Source: a virus
Length of the DNA: 37,809 nucleotides
Reading direction: 5' to 3' (one strand)
IMG/VR virus record: IMGVR_UViG_3300032053_000217
Location: 1-37,809 of that record
Of the stretch, positions 9,121 through 17,913 are shown piece after piece (the stretch's first letter is position 1; each line of letters starts with the position of its first letter). Below the pieces are notes generated by a model. That model was not told where the DNA came from, ran no database searches, and saw only the letters and a program-made list of their open reading frames with translations. Both the position numbers and the translations under genes were made by a program.

Positions 9121-9456
9121 ATGGGTTTTAGATACGTTTACTATCAACCGATGGTGAGCCTTGCCGCGAGGGCTGCTGCGGGGCAGTCAAATGCTTTTAA
9201 AGTTGTTTCATACAATGAAGGAATTCTTTTTGTCAAGGTGACCGCGAAAGCGGGAACCCTGCCAAATTTAAAAGTTTTGGTGGAGGTATCGCCTAACAAT
9301 TCCGATTGGTATCAGGCGAGCGAATCAAATTTTGATGCCGAAGGTAATTTTTCTTTAGAAGTCGATAATTTCGTGAGTTATATCCGGGCCCGTTGGGAAA
9401 TTAGTGGAACTAATCCTTCTTTTACTTTTAGCATTGACGGCCAATTTAAGTCTTGA
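9121..9456 (+). CDS. Small beta-rich structural protein, possible head decoration
   Basis: 111 residues, not recognised. ATG 9121 follows AGGAGGAAGG. The pattern of alternating hydrophobic residues and segments such as LPNLKVLVEVSPNNSDWYQ suggests a beta-sandwich domain. It is the first gene after the capsid gene, the usual place for a capsid decoration or head-fibre protein, but there is no motif that proves it. Confidence 0.6.
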   Translation: MGFRYVYYQPMVSLAARAAAGQSNAFKVVSYNEGILFVKVTAKAGTLPNLKVLVEVSPNNSDWYQASESNFDAEGNFSLEVDNFVSYIRARWEISGTNPSFTFSIDGQFKS

Positions 9457-9494
9457 AAGAAATAATAATCTAAGAAAAGGAGGATTGAAAACAA

Positions 9495-10076
9495 ATGGTT
9501 AGAGATAATGATTCATTAAGAGAAGTAGAAGTTTTAAATAAAGCTTTTGACGAAGTTTCTAAAACTTTAAGTTGTAGATTAACCGATGCCTTGGGCGTCC
9601 CTCTCGGAGTCGCTACTGAGACTACTTTAGCTCTTATAAAAGCGCAGACGGATAAAATGGCTTTTTCCGCAGCCGGGCTGCAAGTAGATACTGAGATAAC
9701 CGTTTCCGGCGACGTAATCGTCGAAAAGTTAAAAATATCCGATGGTGCGGGAAATCCTTTAACCTCAAAAGATGAGGGAAGCAGCATTCGCTCTTTGGAT
9801 GTTAATATCCGTTCTTCGGTTATTGGAACGCCAAAACATTATAACGGTTTGGCTGATATTGCCCCAGCAGCGATTAATTTTGCGGTAACAACTAAACATT
9901 TCCAGATCGAGAATATGTCTATTGCGGCCAAATGGTTGAAAGTTAGTTTTGATGCAGGAGTAACTTTTAGGACGATGAACCAAGGTGAAGTTTTAGATTT
10001 AGATTGTTCTATCAATTCGGTCATAGTCAAGAGTCAAGTTGATGCTCTTGCTTATGAAATTTTAACAGTCGAATAA
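9495..10076 (+). CDS. Hypothetical virion protein
   Basis: 193 residues, not recognised. An AAGGAGG site lies upstream of ATG 9495. The N-terminal 50 residues look helical; the C-terminal 90 residues look beta-rich (ISAAKWLKVSFDAG-like strands), a pattern common in phage structural proteins. It lies in the same transcript as the capsid gene and the beta-helix protein that follows. Confidence 0.55.
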   Translation: MVRDNDSLREVEVLNKAFDEVSKTLSCRLTDALGVPLGVATETTLALIKAQTDKMAFSAAGLQVDTEITVSGDVIVEKLKISDGAGNPLTSKDEGSSIRSLDVNIRSSVIGTPKHYNGLADIAPAAINFAVTTKHFQIENMSIAAKWLKVSFDAGVTFRTMNQGEVLDLDCSINSVIVKSQVDALAYEILTVE

Positions 10077-10145
10077 TTTCAAACCTTTATTGTGACTGGT
10101 TTTAAACGGTCATCTTATTAGGTGCATAATGAAGGAGGAATTTTA

Positions 10146-12023
10146 ATGGGTGCGCATAAATTTCACGGAAAAAATAGGGATTGGTATTTAGAAACTCCGG
10201 TAACAAACAATCTATATGTTGACAAAAATAGAGCCGATGATTACACCGAGAATGGTTCGGATACAAGACCTTTCAAAACAATTCAGGCGGCTATTGATTC
10301 GATTGCTTCGCCGTCGGCTGCGAATAAATTTGTTATTGATATTGCTCCGGGAGCATACTATTCAGAGGCGGTAGCGATAAATAAAGTTTACACTACTTTT
10401 AGAAGCTGCGGAGTTAATGGGGCGAGAATTTCGGGAAAGATAACAGTTACCAATCCAACGGTAATTGCTTCGCAAATTACTTTTGTTGGATTAAGAATTA
10501 GCGGGGGGTTAGATTGTTTTGCCTCTCATATTTGCATAAACGTTGTGGATTGTAATGTTACAGGAACTGCTTGGAATTTTAATCCTACTATCCCTACCGA
10601 CGATGAATATTTTCAAGTATGGTCTGGGATTTGGTATGCCGATGTTAATTTAACGAATGTTTACTCCTATTTAATGGGCGGAGGTTTCTATTCAACCTTT
10701 GCCGCGGAAAATAAAGAGTTTAATGTTACCGGAGCCGATATTAACCAACCTTTTCAAGTTATCTTGAACGGAACTATTATTGCTTCTGCCTATGGAAATA
10801 AGGCGGGTAATGTTGGCGGAGGAACTCCCACCTCATTTATTATTAATTCCGGCGCTGCTTTAAACATCGGCGCGGATACGGAAGGCGGTTCGGTTGTTAC
10901 TGTTAATTCCGGTGGAATTTTGAACCGGACTACGAAGGGCACGAATGTAGCTAATGCGCCGGCAGGAACTATCATCGCAACCGACGTCCAAGCGGCAATC
11001 AATGAACTTGATACTAAAAAATCCACGAAAGATATTTATTCTAATCAACTTTTTGTTGATATTAATGGCAATGATTCTACTGGGGACGGCTCAATAGAAA
11101 ATCCTTATTTAACCCCGCAGAAAGCCCACGATGCAGCCAGTGCAGAAATGATTATCAATCTTGGCGGGGGATTGTATGAAAATAATCTGACTATAACGAA
11201 AAAGAATCTCACTTTTTATGGCCGAAAACCTTTTACCGTTATCAAAGGATTAATTAGTGTTTCTGGAAGTACTGGCTTTGGGACTTTCTTTATAGATTTG
11301 AATTTGCAAAATGGCGGAGTAACTTCATTAAACACTTTAATGGTTAATACTGGGGCGCACGCCGTATTAATGAATTGCGAGTTAGAAGCGAATGATACTA
11401 TTGGTTCGAGATGTTTGAAAGTTGACGTCGGGCAAGTAGATTTAATGAACTGTCTTGCAGTAGAAAACGCTTCTAATTTAATAACTATTGATGTTGTAAA
11501 TACCGGAATATTGAATTCAATGAACAGTATGCTCAATGCCGGGGTTTCTATTGAAGTTGGTTCAACTTTTAATAATATTAATACCTATTTTGATAGAGTA
11601 AATTCAAGTATCTTGGGTACGGAAAATACTTTTCCTGCGGCAAGTAATGTGCCTAATGATTCGAGTGTGGCGGGGAATTTTGTAAAAGATGCTCTGGAAA
11701 CTTTAAAAAGTTCTGCAGACGCCATTATAACGGTAGAAGTTTCGCCCATTGATATTGGTACTTCCGATGTAGATAGTTTATTATTGGGAGCTGGTGATGG
11801 ATGTATTTGGCACTATGTAATAAAGAAAGGGGATAATAAACGAGCAGGGACAGTTACTGCGGTTTGGACTGCTGCAGATAAGAAATTTAATGTGGTGGGG
11901 ACAGAAGATTTAGGAACCATTGATATTACTTTAGCAGTTATTAATGATTTGACAAATTTAAAGTTACAAGCAACTGCTGCATCGGATGGTTGGTCGGTAA
12001 AAGTTAAACGTATTTTAATATGA
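10146..12023 (+). CDS. Parallel beta-helix (pectate lyase-like fold) virion protein
   Basis: About 625 residues. ATG 10146 is chosen over GTG 10122 because AAGGAGGAA lies just before it. The N-terminal NNLYVDKNRADDYTENGSD and DTRPFKTIQAAIDSIA, and a second copy near residue 310 (LFVDINGNDSTGDGS, then NPYLTPQKAHDAASAEMII), are typical openings of pectate-lyase-like right-handed beta-helices in phage spikes and in DUF1565-type proteins. So the protein carries two tandem beta-helix modules, followed by a short C-terminal beta domain. It is probably a fibre or spike; no catalytic residues can be assigned by eye. Confidence 0.7.
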   Translation: MGAHKFHGKNRDWYLETPVTNNLYVDKNRADDYTENGSDTRPFKTIQAAIDSIASPSAANKFVIDIAPGAYYSEAVAINKVYTTFRSCGVNGARISGKITVTNPTVIASQITFVGLRISGGLDCFASHICINVVDCNVTGTAWNFNPTIPTDDEYFQVWSGIWYADVNLTNVYSYLMGGGFYSTFAAENKEFNVTGADINQPFQVILNGTIIASAYGNKAGNVGGGTPTSFIINSGAALNIGADTEGGSVVTVNSGGILNRTTKGTNVANAPAGTIIATDVQAAINELDTKKSTKDIYSNQLFVDINGNDSTGDGSIENPYLTPQKAHDAASAEMIINLGGGLYENNLTITKKNLTFYGRKPFTVIKGLISVSGSTGFGTFFIDLNLQNGGVTSLNTLMVNTGAHAVLMNCELEANDTIGSRCLKVDVGQVDLMNCLAVENASNLITIDVVNTGILNSMNSMLNAGVSIEVGSTFNNINTYFDRVNSSILGTENTFPAASNVPNDSSVAGNFVKDALETLKSSADAIITVEVSPIDIGTSDVDSLLLGAGDGCIWHYVIKKGDNKRAGTVTAVWTAADKKFNVVGTEDLGTIDITLAVINDLTNLKLQATAASDGWSVKVKRILI

Positions 12024-12064
12024 GGAGAATATTAAATTTTTTAATAAATTTATGGAGGAGAATA

Positions 12065-12532
12065 ATGACTAATAAATTTGTTGTAGAAGGCGATGTAAAA
12101 TTAAGCGGAAAGATTACCGATGGAGTAAATGAATCTACTCCAGCGGCGATTGTAACTAATATTGAAAAAGTAGGAAATCAAACTTCCGGAGATGTGGAAG
12201 CGAGAATTTATTTAGATTCTCGGATTAAAGAAGAACTAATACAAATTCCTTTGGGATATGCAGTTAGAAATGGAATTGCGGGTTGGCAGGAAACTATCAG
12301 GCGTGGAAAAATATTTATTCCCGATGAAATTGACCTCTCTACTTTTAATGATATTCCTATTTTAAAAACTCCGCCGATTCTTAAAGTGGTTATTTCAGGC
12401 GGCAATTTATTTGTTTCCGCGACTATTGAGGTTTCAGAATATTGGTGGGAAAAGATTAAACCCATAATTGGTTATGAGGGCGGGGTTATTTCTTACGTTG
12501 ATTGTCTTATAAATTTTGTTGCGTTATCTTAA
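12065..12532 (+). CDS. Fibre or tail protein, paralogue of the gene at 20213
   Basis: 155 residues from ATG 12065, which has GGAGG upstream; the frame opens earlier at 12020, but that start overlaps the previous gene and lacks such a site. The C-terminal 115 residues align by eye with the product of 20213-20827: both have G-x-V-x-ARIY, NGI-x2-W-x-E-x-I-x-RGK, a strand with GG, YWW-x-K and a final SYVD. This suggests a duplicated receptor-binding or attachment domain used in two virion structures. Confidence 0.6.
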   Translation: MTNKFVVEGDVKLSGKITDGVNESTPAAIVTNIEKVGNQTSGDVEARIYLDSRIKEELIQIPLGYAVRNGIAGWQETIRRGKIFIPDEIDLSTFNDIPILKTPPILKVVISGGNLFVSATIEVSEYWWEKIKPIIGYEGGVISYVDCLINFVALS

Positions 12533-12554
12533 AAAATAACAAGGGGGATTCAAG

Positions 12555-13022
12555 ATGGAAAATTTAAAGGATATGGTGTTCATTTCGGAAACAGAGCCGG
12601 TAATAAAAAGAGCCGGAGCGATTTGGGTTAAGGAAAGTACAGGCGAAATATATGTATCGGATGGTATAAGTTTTGTTAAAATATTGTCTACTATATTGAC
12701 CAATAATTTGACAGTAAAGAAAGGTTTTAGTAATTATATTAAGATTAATGCAGATGAGGACGGAAATTCAAGGGTTGTGTTTTTTAAAGGGGAAGGAAGT
12801 TTTGCGGGAGCAGTGTCCGGAGTAGGAGACGATTTAATAGTAGAAAGCACTCTCAATCTTAAATTATCATCTCGGACGTCATCTTCTGGAGTAGTCATTT
12901 GTCCAACATCATTGTTTCCGAGCCAGCCGCAAGAAGGTATGATCTGTGCAAATAGTTCCGACCATCATCTTTATTATTATAATGGAACTGACTGGAAGCA
13001 ATTAGACAATGAGGCGGTATAA
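12555..13022 (+). CDS. Fibre-like virion protein
   Basis: 155 residues. ATG 12555 follows AAGGGGG. The start VFISETEPVIKRAGAIWVKESTGEIYVSDG is typical of phage fibre subunits, and the C-terminal HHLYYYNGTDWKQL resembles the short tip motif found at the end of many tail fibres. It may bind or trimerise with its neighbours. Function is inferred from these patterns and position only. Confidence 0.6.
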   Translation: MENLKDMVFISETEPVIKRAGAIWVKESTGEIYVSDGISFVKILSTILTNNLTVKKGFSNYIKINADEDGNSRVVFFKGEGSFAGAVSGVGDDLIVESTLNLKLSSRTSSSGVVICPTSLFPSQPQEGMICANSSDHHLYYYNGTDWKQLDNEAV

Positions 13023-13087
13023 AAAGTATGAAAAAGAACGCACCATAGTAACTAATTTTAAGGTGAAAAAGAATAGGATTTAATTCA

Positions 13088-14185
13088 ATGAATTGCTTTG
13101 CAACTTTAGACGAATCGGGAATTGTGAAATCAAAATTTACTTTTAATAGTAAAAACTTGATTGAAAGAGCAGGGCTTATTTCTTGCCCCCAAGAAATCCC
13201 GTTGGGATATGACGCTGTCCCCGATACGAGATTGATTTTTGACCGAAGCAAATATATTTTAAAAAGTTTGAAAAATGTTAAGTTACGAAATAATTTAAGA
13301 ATTTTAATTTTACGAAAAGCGGCTCGCGGCGATTTATTGATTATGCACAGCGCTTTGGAATATTTTTTGGAAGAAAATAAAAGTTTAAACGTCGAAATTG
13401 CTGTAGCGATAGACGAACCGATTTTGGGAACTTTGACTTATTTTGAAAATGTGAAAGAATTAGTTAATCCTATAAAACCTATCGAGTCAGGATTTGATTT
13501 AGTTTTAGATGTAAGAAATTCTTACACTTGGTGGCAGGATGTAGCAGAAACTAAAACCTTATTCGGCGCTTATCTCAAACGGTTAGGATTAGACTGGAAA
13601 GATAAAAGATATAAACAGGATTTGAAAATAATTTATTCGGAAAAGGAAATAGAAAAAGCCAAACAATTACTGAATCAATTAGATTTTAAGAAAGAGGATA
13701 TAGTTATCGGCTTGCAGCCATTTTCCAGACGTTCGGAAAGTCAATGGCATTACTGGAAAGAATTGGTCAATTATTTAAGCCAAAAATATAATACAAAATT
13801 TCTCGTTTTCGGAACTGCGAAGGATAAGTTAAATTTTGAAAATACTAATTTATTTTCTTTGATAGGCAAAACCAGTTTCTTAGAAGCGTCGGCAGTTATA
13901 GGTTCGCGGTGCAATGGCTTTATTTCTATTGATAGTGGTTTGCTTTATTCCGCTTTAGCCCAAAAAATTCCAAGTTTGAATATTTGGTGCCGGTACGATT
14001 GGAAACAACATTTGCCCGATTTAGAATATTCTTTTCCAATTCAATCGCCAGTTGAATGCTCTCCTTGCTGCTGGGTAAAAGCAAAAAGAGAGTGTAAAGG
14101 AAGGGACTATTGCATTGACGGAGTTACCGTTGAATTTTTAGAGCCAAAGATTAAAGAGTTTGTGGAGTTTGTACTTAAAAAATGA
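13088..14185 (+). CDS. Glycosyltransferase family 9-like (heptosyltransferase-type)
   Basis: 365 residues. Residues from about 70 on resemble the GT-B fold of ADP-heptose:LPS heptosyltransferases: RILILRKAARGDLLIMHSALEYF at the start of the first Rossmann domain, then VIGLQPFSRRSESQWHYW, the segment SLIGKTSFLEASAVI, and the SIDSGLLYSALAQKIP block that corresponds to the family's DSG-x2-H-x2-A motif, though the His is replaced by Tyr. The N-terminal 60 residues are extra. It overlaps the next glycosyltransferase as ATGA. Lying among fibre genes, it may glycosylate virion proteins rather than host LPS. Confidence 0.72.
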   Translation: MNCFATLDESGIVKSKFTFNSKNLIERAGLISCPQEIPLGYDAVPDTRLIFDRSKYILKSLKNVKLRNNLRILILRKAARGDLLIMHSALEYFLEENKSLNVEIAVAIDEPILGTLTYFENVKELVNPIKPIESGFDLVLDVRNSYTWWQDVAETKTLFGAYLKRLGLDWKDKRYKQDLKIIYSEKEIEKAKQLLNQLDFKKEDIVIGLQPFSRRSESQWHYWKELVNYLSQKYNTKFLVFGTAKDKLNFENTNLFSLIGKTSFLEASAVIGSRCNGFISIDSGLLYSALAQKIPSLNIWCRYDWKQHLPDLEYSFPIQSPVECSPCCWVKAKRECKGRDYCIDGVTVEFLEPKIKEFVEFVLKK

Positions 14186-15048
14186 GACTGATTGCTTTAT
14201 ATACAATATTTAATGAAGAGGATTATATTGAGGATTCACTTCGTTCAATCATTGATGAAGTGGAAGGTATTGCTATTTTATTGGGTGATAAACCTTTCAG
14301 AAATCTCGAAATTAAACCCGATAGAACGGAAGAAATTATAAATGGTTTAGAAGATATTGATAATAAAATAGTCCTTAATAAATATTCCGTTAATTTTTTA
14401 GATGAAAATGATTCTTTTTATTTACAAGCCGGAAATTTAGGTCTTGATTTTATTAAAACCAATTTTCCTGATGTAACTCACTTATTAAGGGTTGACGGCG
14501 ATGAAGTTTGGAATCAAAAGGATTTAATAAGTTTGAAAGAAATCGTTGAAGAAAATCCTGAATATGGACAGTTTGAAACTTTTTGCTATACTTATTGGAA
14601 AACTCCTGAATTTATCGTCCATCCGATTGAATCCGCCCGGTTTCCGGTTATATCAAGAGTTAATTCGGAAACTAAGTTTGAACTAATCAAAGAAGGATGC
14701 AATCGTTATACTAATGAATTTCCGTCGCTGAATGTGGATAAAAGTATTAAATTTCATCATTTCGGATATGCTAAAGAGGATTCAAAAATTTTACAAAAAA
14801 TACGAATCGGGGATTATCATTCAAAAGTTAATCCTGATTGGTTTGAGAAAGTTTGGCTAAAACAAAATAGCGATCCTTTTATGGAAAATTTACATCCCAT
14901 ATATCCTGAATCTTATAAAAGAATAATTCGGCAGAATTTAAAGGAATTTCCCGAAGTAATGAGAGGCAGGATTAAGGGTAAATTTCGTTTAGAAAGTTAT
15001 AATAAAACCATTGATTTAGGCGATAGAGGTTACATAAGGATTAATTAA
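14182..15048 (+). CDS. Glycosyltransferase family 2-like
   Basis: 288 residues. The N-terminus MRLIALYTIFNEEDYIEDSL is the standard opening of GT-A family 2 enzymes, and RVDGDEVW near residue 103 supplies the metal-binding DxD (D105, D107). The C-terminal half has a conserved-looking HHFGYAKED segment. The ATG lies in the ATGA overlap with the GT9-like gene, so both enzymes are made together. No signal peptide or membrane helix is seen, so it acts in the cytoplasm during virion assembly. Acceptor unknown. Confidence 0.72.
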   Translation: MRLIALYTIFNEEDYIEDSLRSIIDEVEGIAILLGDKPFRNLEIKPDRTEEIINGLEDIDNKIVLNKYSVNFLDENDSFYLQAGNLGLDFIKTNFPDVTHLLRVDGDEVWNQKDLISLKEIVEENPEYGQFETFCYTYWKTPEFIVHPIESARFPVISRVNSETKFELIKEGCNRYTNEFPSLNVDKSIKFHHFGYAKEDSKILQKIRIGDYHSKVNPDWFEKVWLKQNSDPFMENLHPIYPESYKRIIRQNLKEFPEVMRGRIKGKFRLESYNKTIDLGDRGYIRIN

Positions 15049-15061
15049 GAGAGGAAAAATT

Positions 15062-15772
15062 ATGCCAATAGTTTTGAATGATTTCAAAACCAAAATGGAA
15101 GCGATAATTAAAGATGATGGAAATCTTATTGATCATTCTGCCGATATTCCCTTATTTCTCCAAGATGCTTTAAAAAGATACAATCAGGATCACCCTTTAA
15201 TAAAAGTCTACGATGTAACTCCCCCGGCTACTGGTTACGAATTTAATTTACCAAGTGATTGGGCGGACGGATTTTCTAAAATTGATTCAGTGGAATATCC
15301 TCAGGGAACTTTGCCTGGCCCTTCTTATTTATATTGCGAGGATTATATGATTTACCGAAGTCCTGCTGGTTTAAAGTTAAAATTTTTTATCCCAATTATT
15401 TTGGGAAAAACTGCAAGAGTTAATTATATTGCAATGCATACGGTTTCCTCTTCTGCCTCTACGGTTTATCTAAATGATTTTGACGCCTTAAGCAATCTGG
15501 CGGGTTCTATTTGCTTGAGAGCAATGGCGGATAAAACTACTCAATTAACAAATTCTACCATTACCGGGTCCTCTATTGATTACCAAAGAAAGACCAGCGA
15601 TTTTGGCACGAGGGCAGATGAATTAGAAAATCTTTACAATATCCATTTCAATAAAGGAAAGGAAGCTCGTGATTTAACCCAAGCCGCTGAAAGATCTAAA
15701 CAAATGGATTTAAGATTGTCAACAGATGAAACTTACTTAACCCATAATAAACAGTCAGGAGAAGTGCTTTGA
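15062..15772 (+). CDS. Head-tail connector (adaptor)-like protein
   Basis: 236 residues. ATG 15062 follows GAGAGGAAA. The N-terminal helical segment (FLQDALKRYNQDHP), the middle strands (GYEFNLPSDWADGF) and a helical C-terminal half with LAGSICLRAMADK are the layout of phage adaptor proteins that dock under the portal. It heads the run connector-stopper-terminator-tube, which supports the role. No family was confirmed. Confidence 0.6.
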   Translation: MPIVLNDFKTKMEAIIKDDGNLIDHSADIPLFLQDALKRYNQDHPLIKVYDVTPPATGYEFNLPSDWADGFSKIDSVEYPQGTLPGPSYLYCEDYMIYRSPAGLKLKFFIPIILGKTARVNYIAMHTVSSSASTVYLNDFDALSNLAGSICLRAMADKTTQLTNSTITGSSIDYQRKTSDFGTRADELENLYNIHFNKGKEARDLTQAAERSKQMDLRLSTDETYLTHNKQSGEVL

Positions 15773-16260
15773 CAAATTTTGAACCAGAGTTTAAAATAAG
15801 AGGCACGATTTTTAAAGGTACAGAATCAGTCAAAATCTTAGAAGAAGAAGCAAAGAAAGGTCTTTCTCAAAGTATAGTTATTCTCGAAAAATCGGTGGTG
15901 GATAAAACTCCCGTCGGTGTTTCCGAGGGATTAAGAGGATCTATCACTTCGGCTATTCGAGGCACCGGAATTAATATTGATGGAGTAGTTTTTTCCAGCA
16001 AAGATTATGCGCCGCCGGTAGAGCTGGGAATAAGGCCTCTTAGCCCGCCTCCGGGGCCGATTGAATTTTGGGTAACGCGGGTTTTAGGTTTAAGCGGCAA
16101 TGAGATGAAACGAACTGCTTTTTTCATAATTAAAAAGATTTCGGAAAGGGGAATAAAAGCCGTAGGAATGTTTCGTAAATCACTAGCCGAGAACGAAGCA
16201 AAAGTTGCAGGCTTTATGGAAAAGGCAAGGGATAGGATTATCGAGAGGTTAAATAAATAA
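15769..16260 (+). CDS. HK97 gp10-like neck or tail-completion protein
   Basis: 163 residues, starting at TTG 15769, which overlaps the previous stop and has AGGAGAAG upstream. The first half is helical, followed by VVDKTPVGVSEGLRGSI and YAPPVELGI, segments that match the layout of HK97 gp10-type proteins (a strand with TPVDTGxLRxS, then YAxxVExG). These proteins sit at the head-tail interface. The match is by pattern only. Confidence 0.6.
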   Translation: MTNFEPEFKIRGTIFKGTESVKILEEEAKKGLSQSIVILEKSVVDKTPVGVSEGLRGSITSAIRGTGINIDGVVFSSKDYAPPVELGIRPLSPPPGPIEFWVTRVLGLSGNEMKRTAFFIIKKISERGIKAVGMFRKSLAENEAKVAGFMEKARDRIIERLNK

Positions 16261-16709
16261 TGTCATTATCAATAATTAGGACAGAAATAAAAACTATTAT
16301 TCTTGCGGTGACCGGTATCGGAACTAAGGTTTATGATTACGAGGTGGTTTCGGTTAATTGGCAGCAATATCTCGATAAATTCAAGGTAGACGGCAGGATT
16401 AAAGCGTTTACGATTCAAAATCCTACTATCACGCCTGACGAAGTAACCACTTCGGCAGATGAGGATAAATTTCATTTCATTATTAGGTGTTACTATTCGG
16501 TGGACGGATACGGCGAATCGGGAAAAACTTTAACCGATTTAATGGAAGATATTCGCGCCGCATTTAGGATTAAAAGGGATTTAAACGGGAAAGCCGAGCA
16601 TTGTTATTCAATGGGAAAAAATGCCGATGAAATAAGAATGTTTGACCAAGTATTATGCCATTATGGAGAACTCTATTTGGATGTGGTTGAACATATTCAA
16701 TGGAGATAA
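16260..16709 (+). CDS. Tail terminator-like protein
   Basis: 149 residues. TAATG joins it to the previous gene, so translation is coupled. The place directly before the tail tube gene is where siphoviruses encode the tail terminator, and the alternating helix-strand pattern with DKFHFIIRCYYSVDG would suit that fold. There is no diagnostic motif. Confidence 0.5.
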   Translation: MSLSIIRTEIKTIILAVTGIGTKVYDYEVVSVNWQQYLDKFKVDGRIKAFTIQNPTITPDEVTTSADEDKFHFIIRCYYSVDGYGESGKTLTDLMEDIRAAFRIKRDLNGKAEHCYSMGKNADEIRMFDQVLCHYGELYLDVVEHIQWR

Positions 16710-16730
16710 TTTTAAAGGAGGTAACAATTT

Positions 16731-17702
16731 ATGCCTGCACAAGGTACGCGAACGCACATTGGTATCGGAAAAGAAACTGAGTGGGGAACGCCGGTTGCCG
16801 CTACTAATTATTTAAAATTTACTTCGGAAACTCTTAATTTAGCGATTGAAGAGTTAATCAGGTCTTCTATTTCCGGTCGAAGAGATGAACCGCAAAGCAT
16901 TTCCGGTTTAAAATCACTTGCCGGAAATACAGTCCATCAGGTTCATCCGGAGTATTTAGGAATGATTTTAAGAAGTTGGTTTGGTGATCCGGTAACTACC
17001 CATCCGGGAACATTGGCTTATCAACACGTTTTCACGCCTTCCGATACTGATTTCTCCGACGATTGCACCGGAAGACCGTACACGCTGGAAGTTTTTCGCG
17101 ACATCGGAAGCGCTAATGCCTTCCAACTGTCCGGAATGGTAGCGAATACATTGGCTTTTGCTTTTGGGGTAGGGGAAAAAGTTTTGGGTTTGACGACTTC
17201 TTGGTTAGGAAAATCTCTGGCTAAACTAACCAAAACTTCGCCAGTTCTCGAAACGACCGATCCATTCAAATGGAGTCAATCTATAATTAAAATTGCTACC
17301 GTAGCAGAAGGAAATCTGGAAACTTTAGGATTCACTCTTGAATCGGGATTAGCCGCGATTCCTTTGCTGAACAATACTGATGTCGTAGCGAAGATTATCG
17401 GCGATGATTTTCGGACTGGGACGATGGCCGCGAGTTTTCTCGTTCACGATGCCGTGCAATGGGATGACTTTTCTTCTTACACTACAAGAGCTTGGGAGAT
17501 AACTTTTACCGGCCCCGAAATTGAAACTGCCCAGAATTTCAGTTTGAAATTTGAGTTCCCAAAAGTTTTATTCACGGCTTATCCGATCAATGTCGGCGGG
17601 CCGGCAAAAATCGTAGTACCTGGAACAGCGAAGATTAAATATGATTCTTCGGCTGGATTTATGGCAAGAATAACTTTAAAGAATACGACAGTTTCTTATT
17701 AA
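16731..17702 (+). CDS. Major tail tube protein
   Basis: 323 residues. AAGGAGG lies before ATG 16731. The start GIGKETEWGTPVAATNYLKFTSETL is typical of one large family of phage tail tube proteins, and beta-strand-rich sequence follows throughout. The protein stacks as hexamers around the tape measure to form the tail tube. No sheath gene follows, so the tail is non-contractile. Confidence 0.8.
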   Translation: MPAQGTRTHIGIGKETEWGTPVAATNYLKFTSETLNLAIEELIRSSISGRRDEPQSISGLKSLAGNTVHQVHPEYLGMILRSWFGDPVTTHPGTLAYQHVFTPSDTDFSDDCTGRPYTLEVFRDIGSANAFQLSGMVANTLAFAFGVGEKVLGLTTSWLGKSLAKLTKTSPVLETTDPFKWSQSIIKIATVAEGNLETLGFTLESGLAAIPLLNNTDVVAKIIGDDFRTGTMAASFLVHDAVQWDDFSSYTTRAWEITFTGPEIETAQNFSLKFEFPKVLFTAYPINVGGPAKIVVPGTAKIKYDSSAGFMARITLKNTTVSY

Positions 17703-17721
17703 TTTTTTAGAATCAAGATTG

Positions 17722-17771
17722 GAAAGATGGCGATTTAGAAGAAACCTCAATCTTCCTTAGCGTCATCTTTC
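17722..17771 (+). other. Hairpin between tail tube and tape measure genes
   Basis: GAAAGATGGCG at 17722-17732 pairs with 17761-17771 (11 bp, one G-U). A competing pairing exists: AAGATTG 17715-17721 with CAATCTT 17748-17754, which would interlock with the first stem. The 211-base gap 17703-17913 has no gene. The usual tail assembly chaperone pair, with its frameshift, is not found here. The hairpin could attenuate transcription after the highly expressed tube gene. Confidence 0.45.
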
Positions 17772-17913
17772 TGCTTTTAGACAGCTTTAAAATATTTTAA
17801 ATAAAATTAAACGGTTTAAAAGTCTTTTTCCGACGATAGAAACTATATCCAGATAATTTTTAAGGGCTAAAATCAAAAGTACGCAGCGGTTTTTTTTCAA
17901 TATGAAATAAATT

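Noticed and set aside
10085-10110. TGACTG/CGGTCA hairpin before the beta-helix gene
   Set aside because: It is only a six-base stem with a G-U pair and no T-run, which is too weak to call a terminator.
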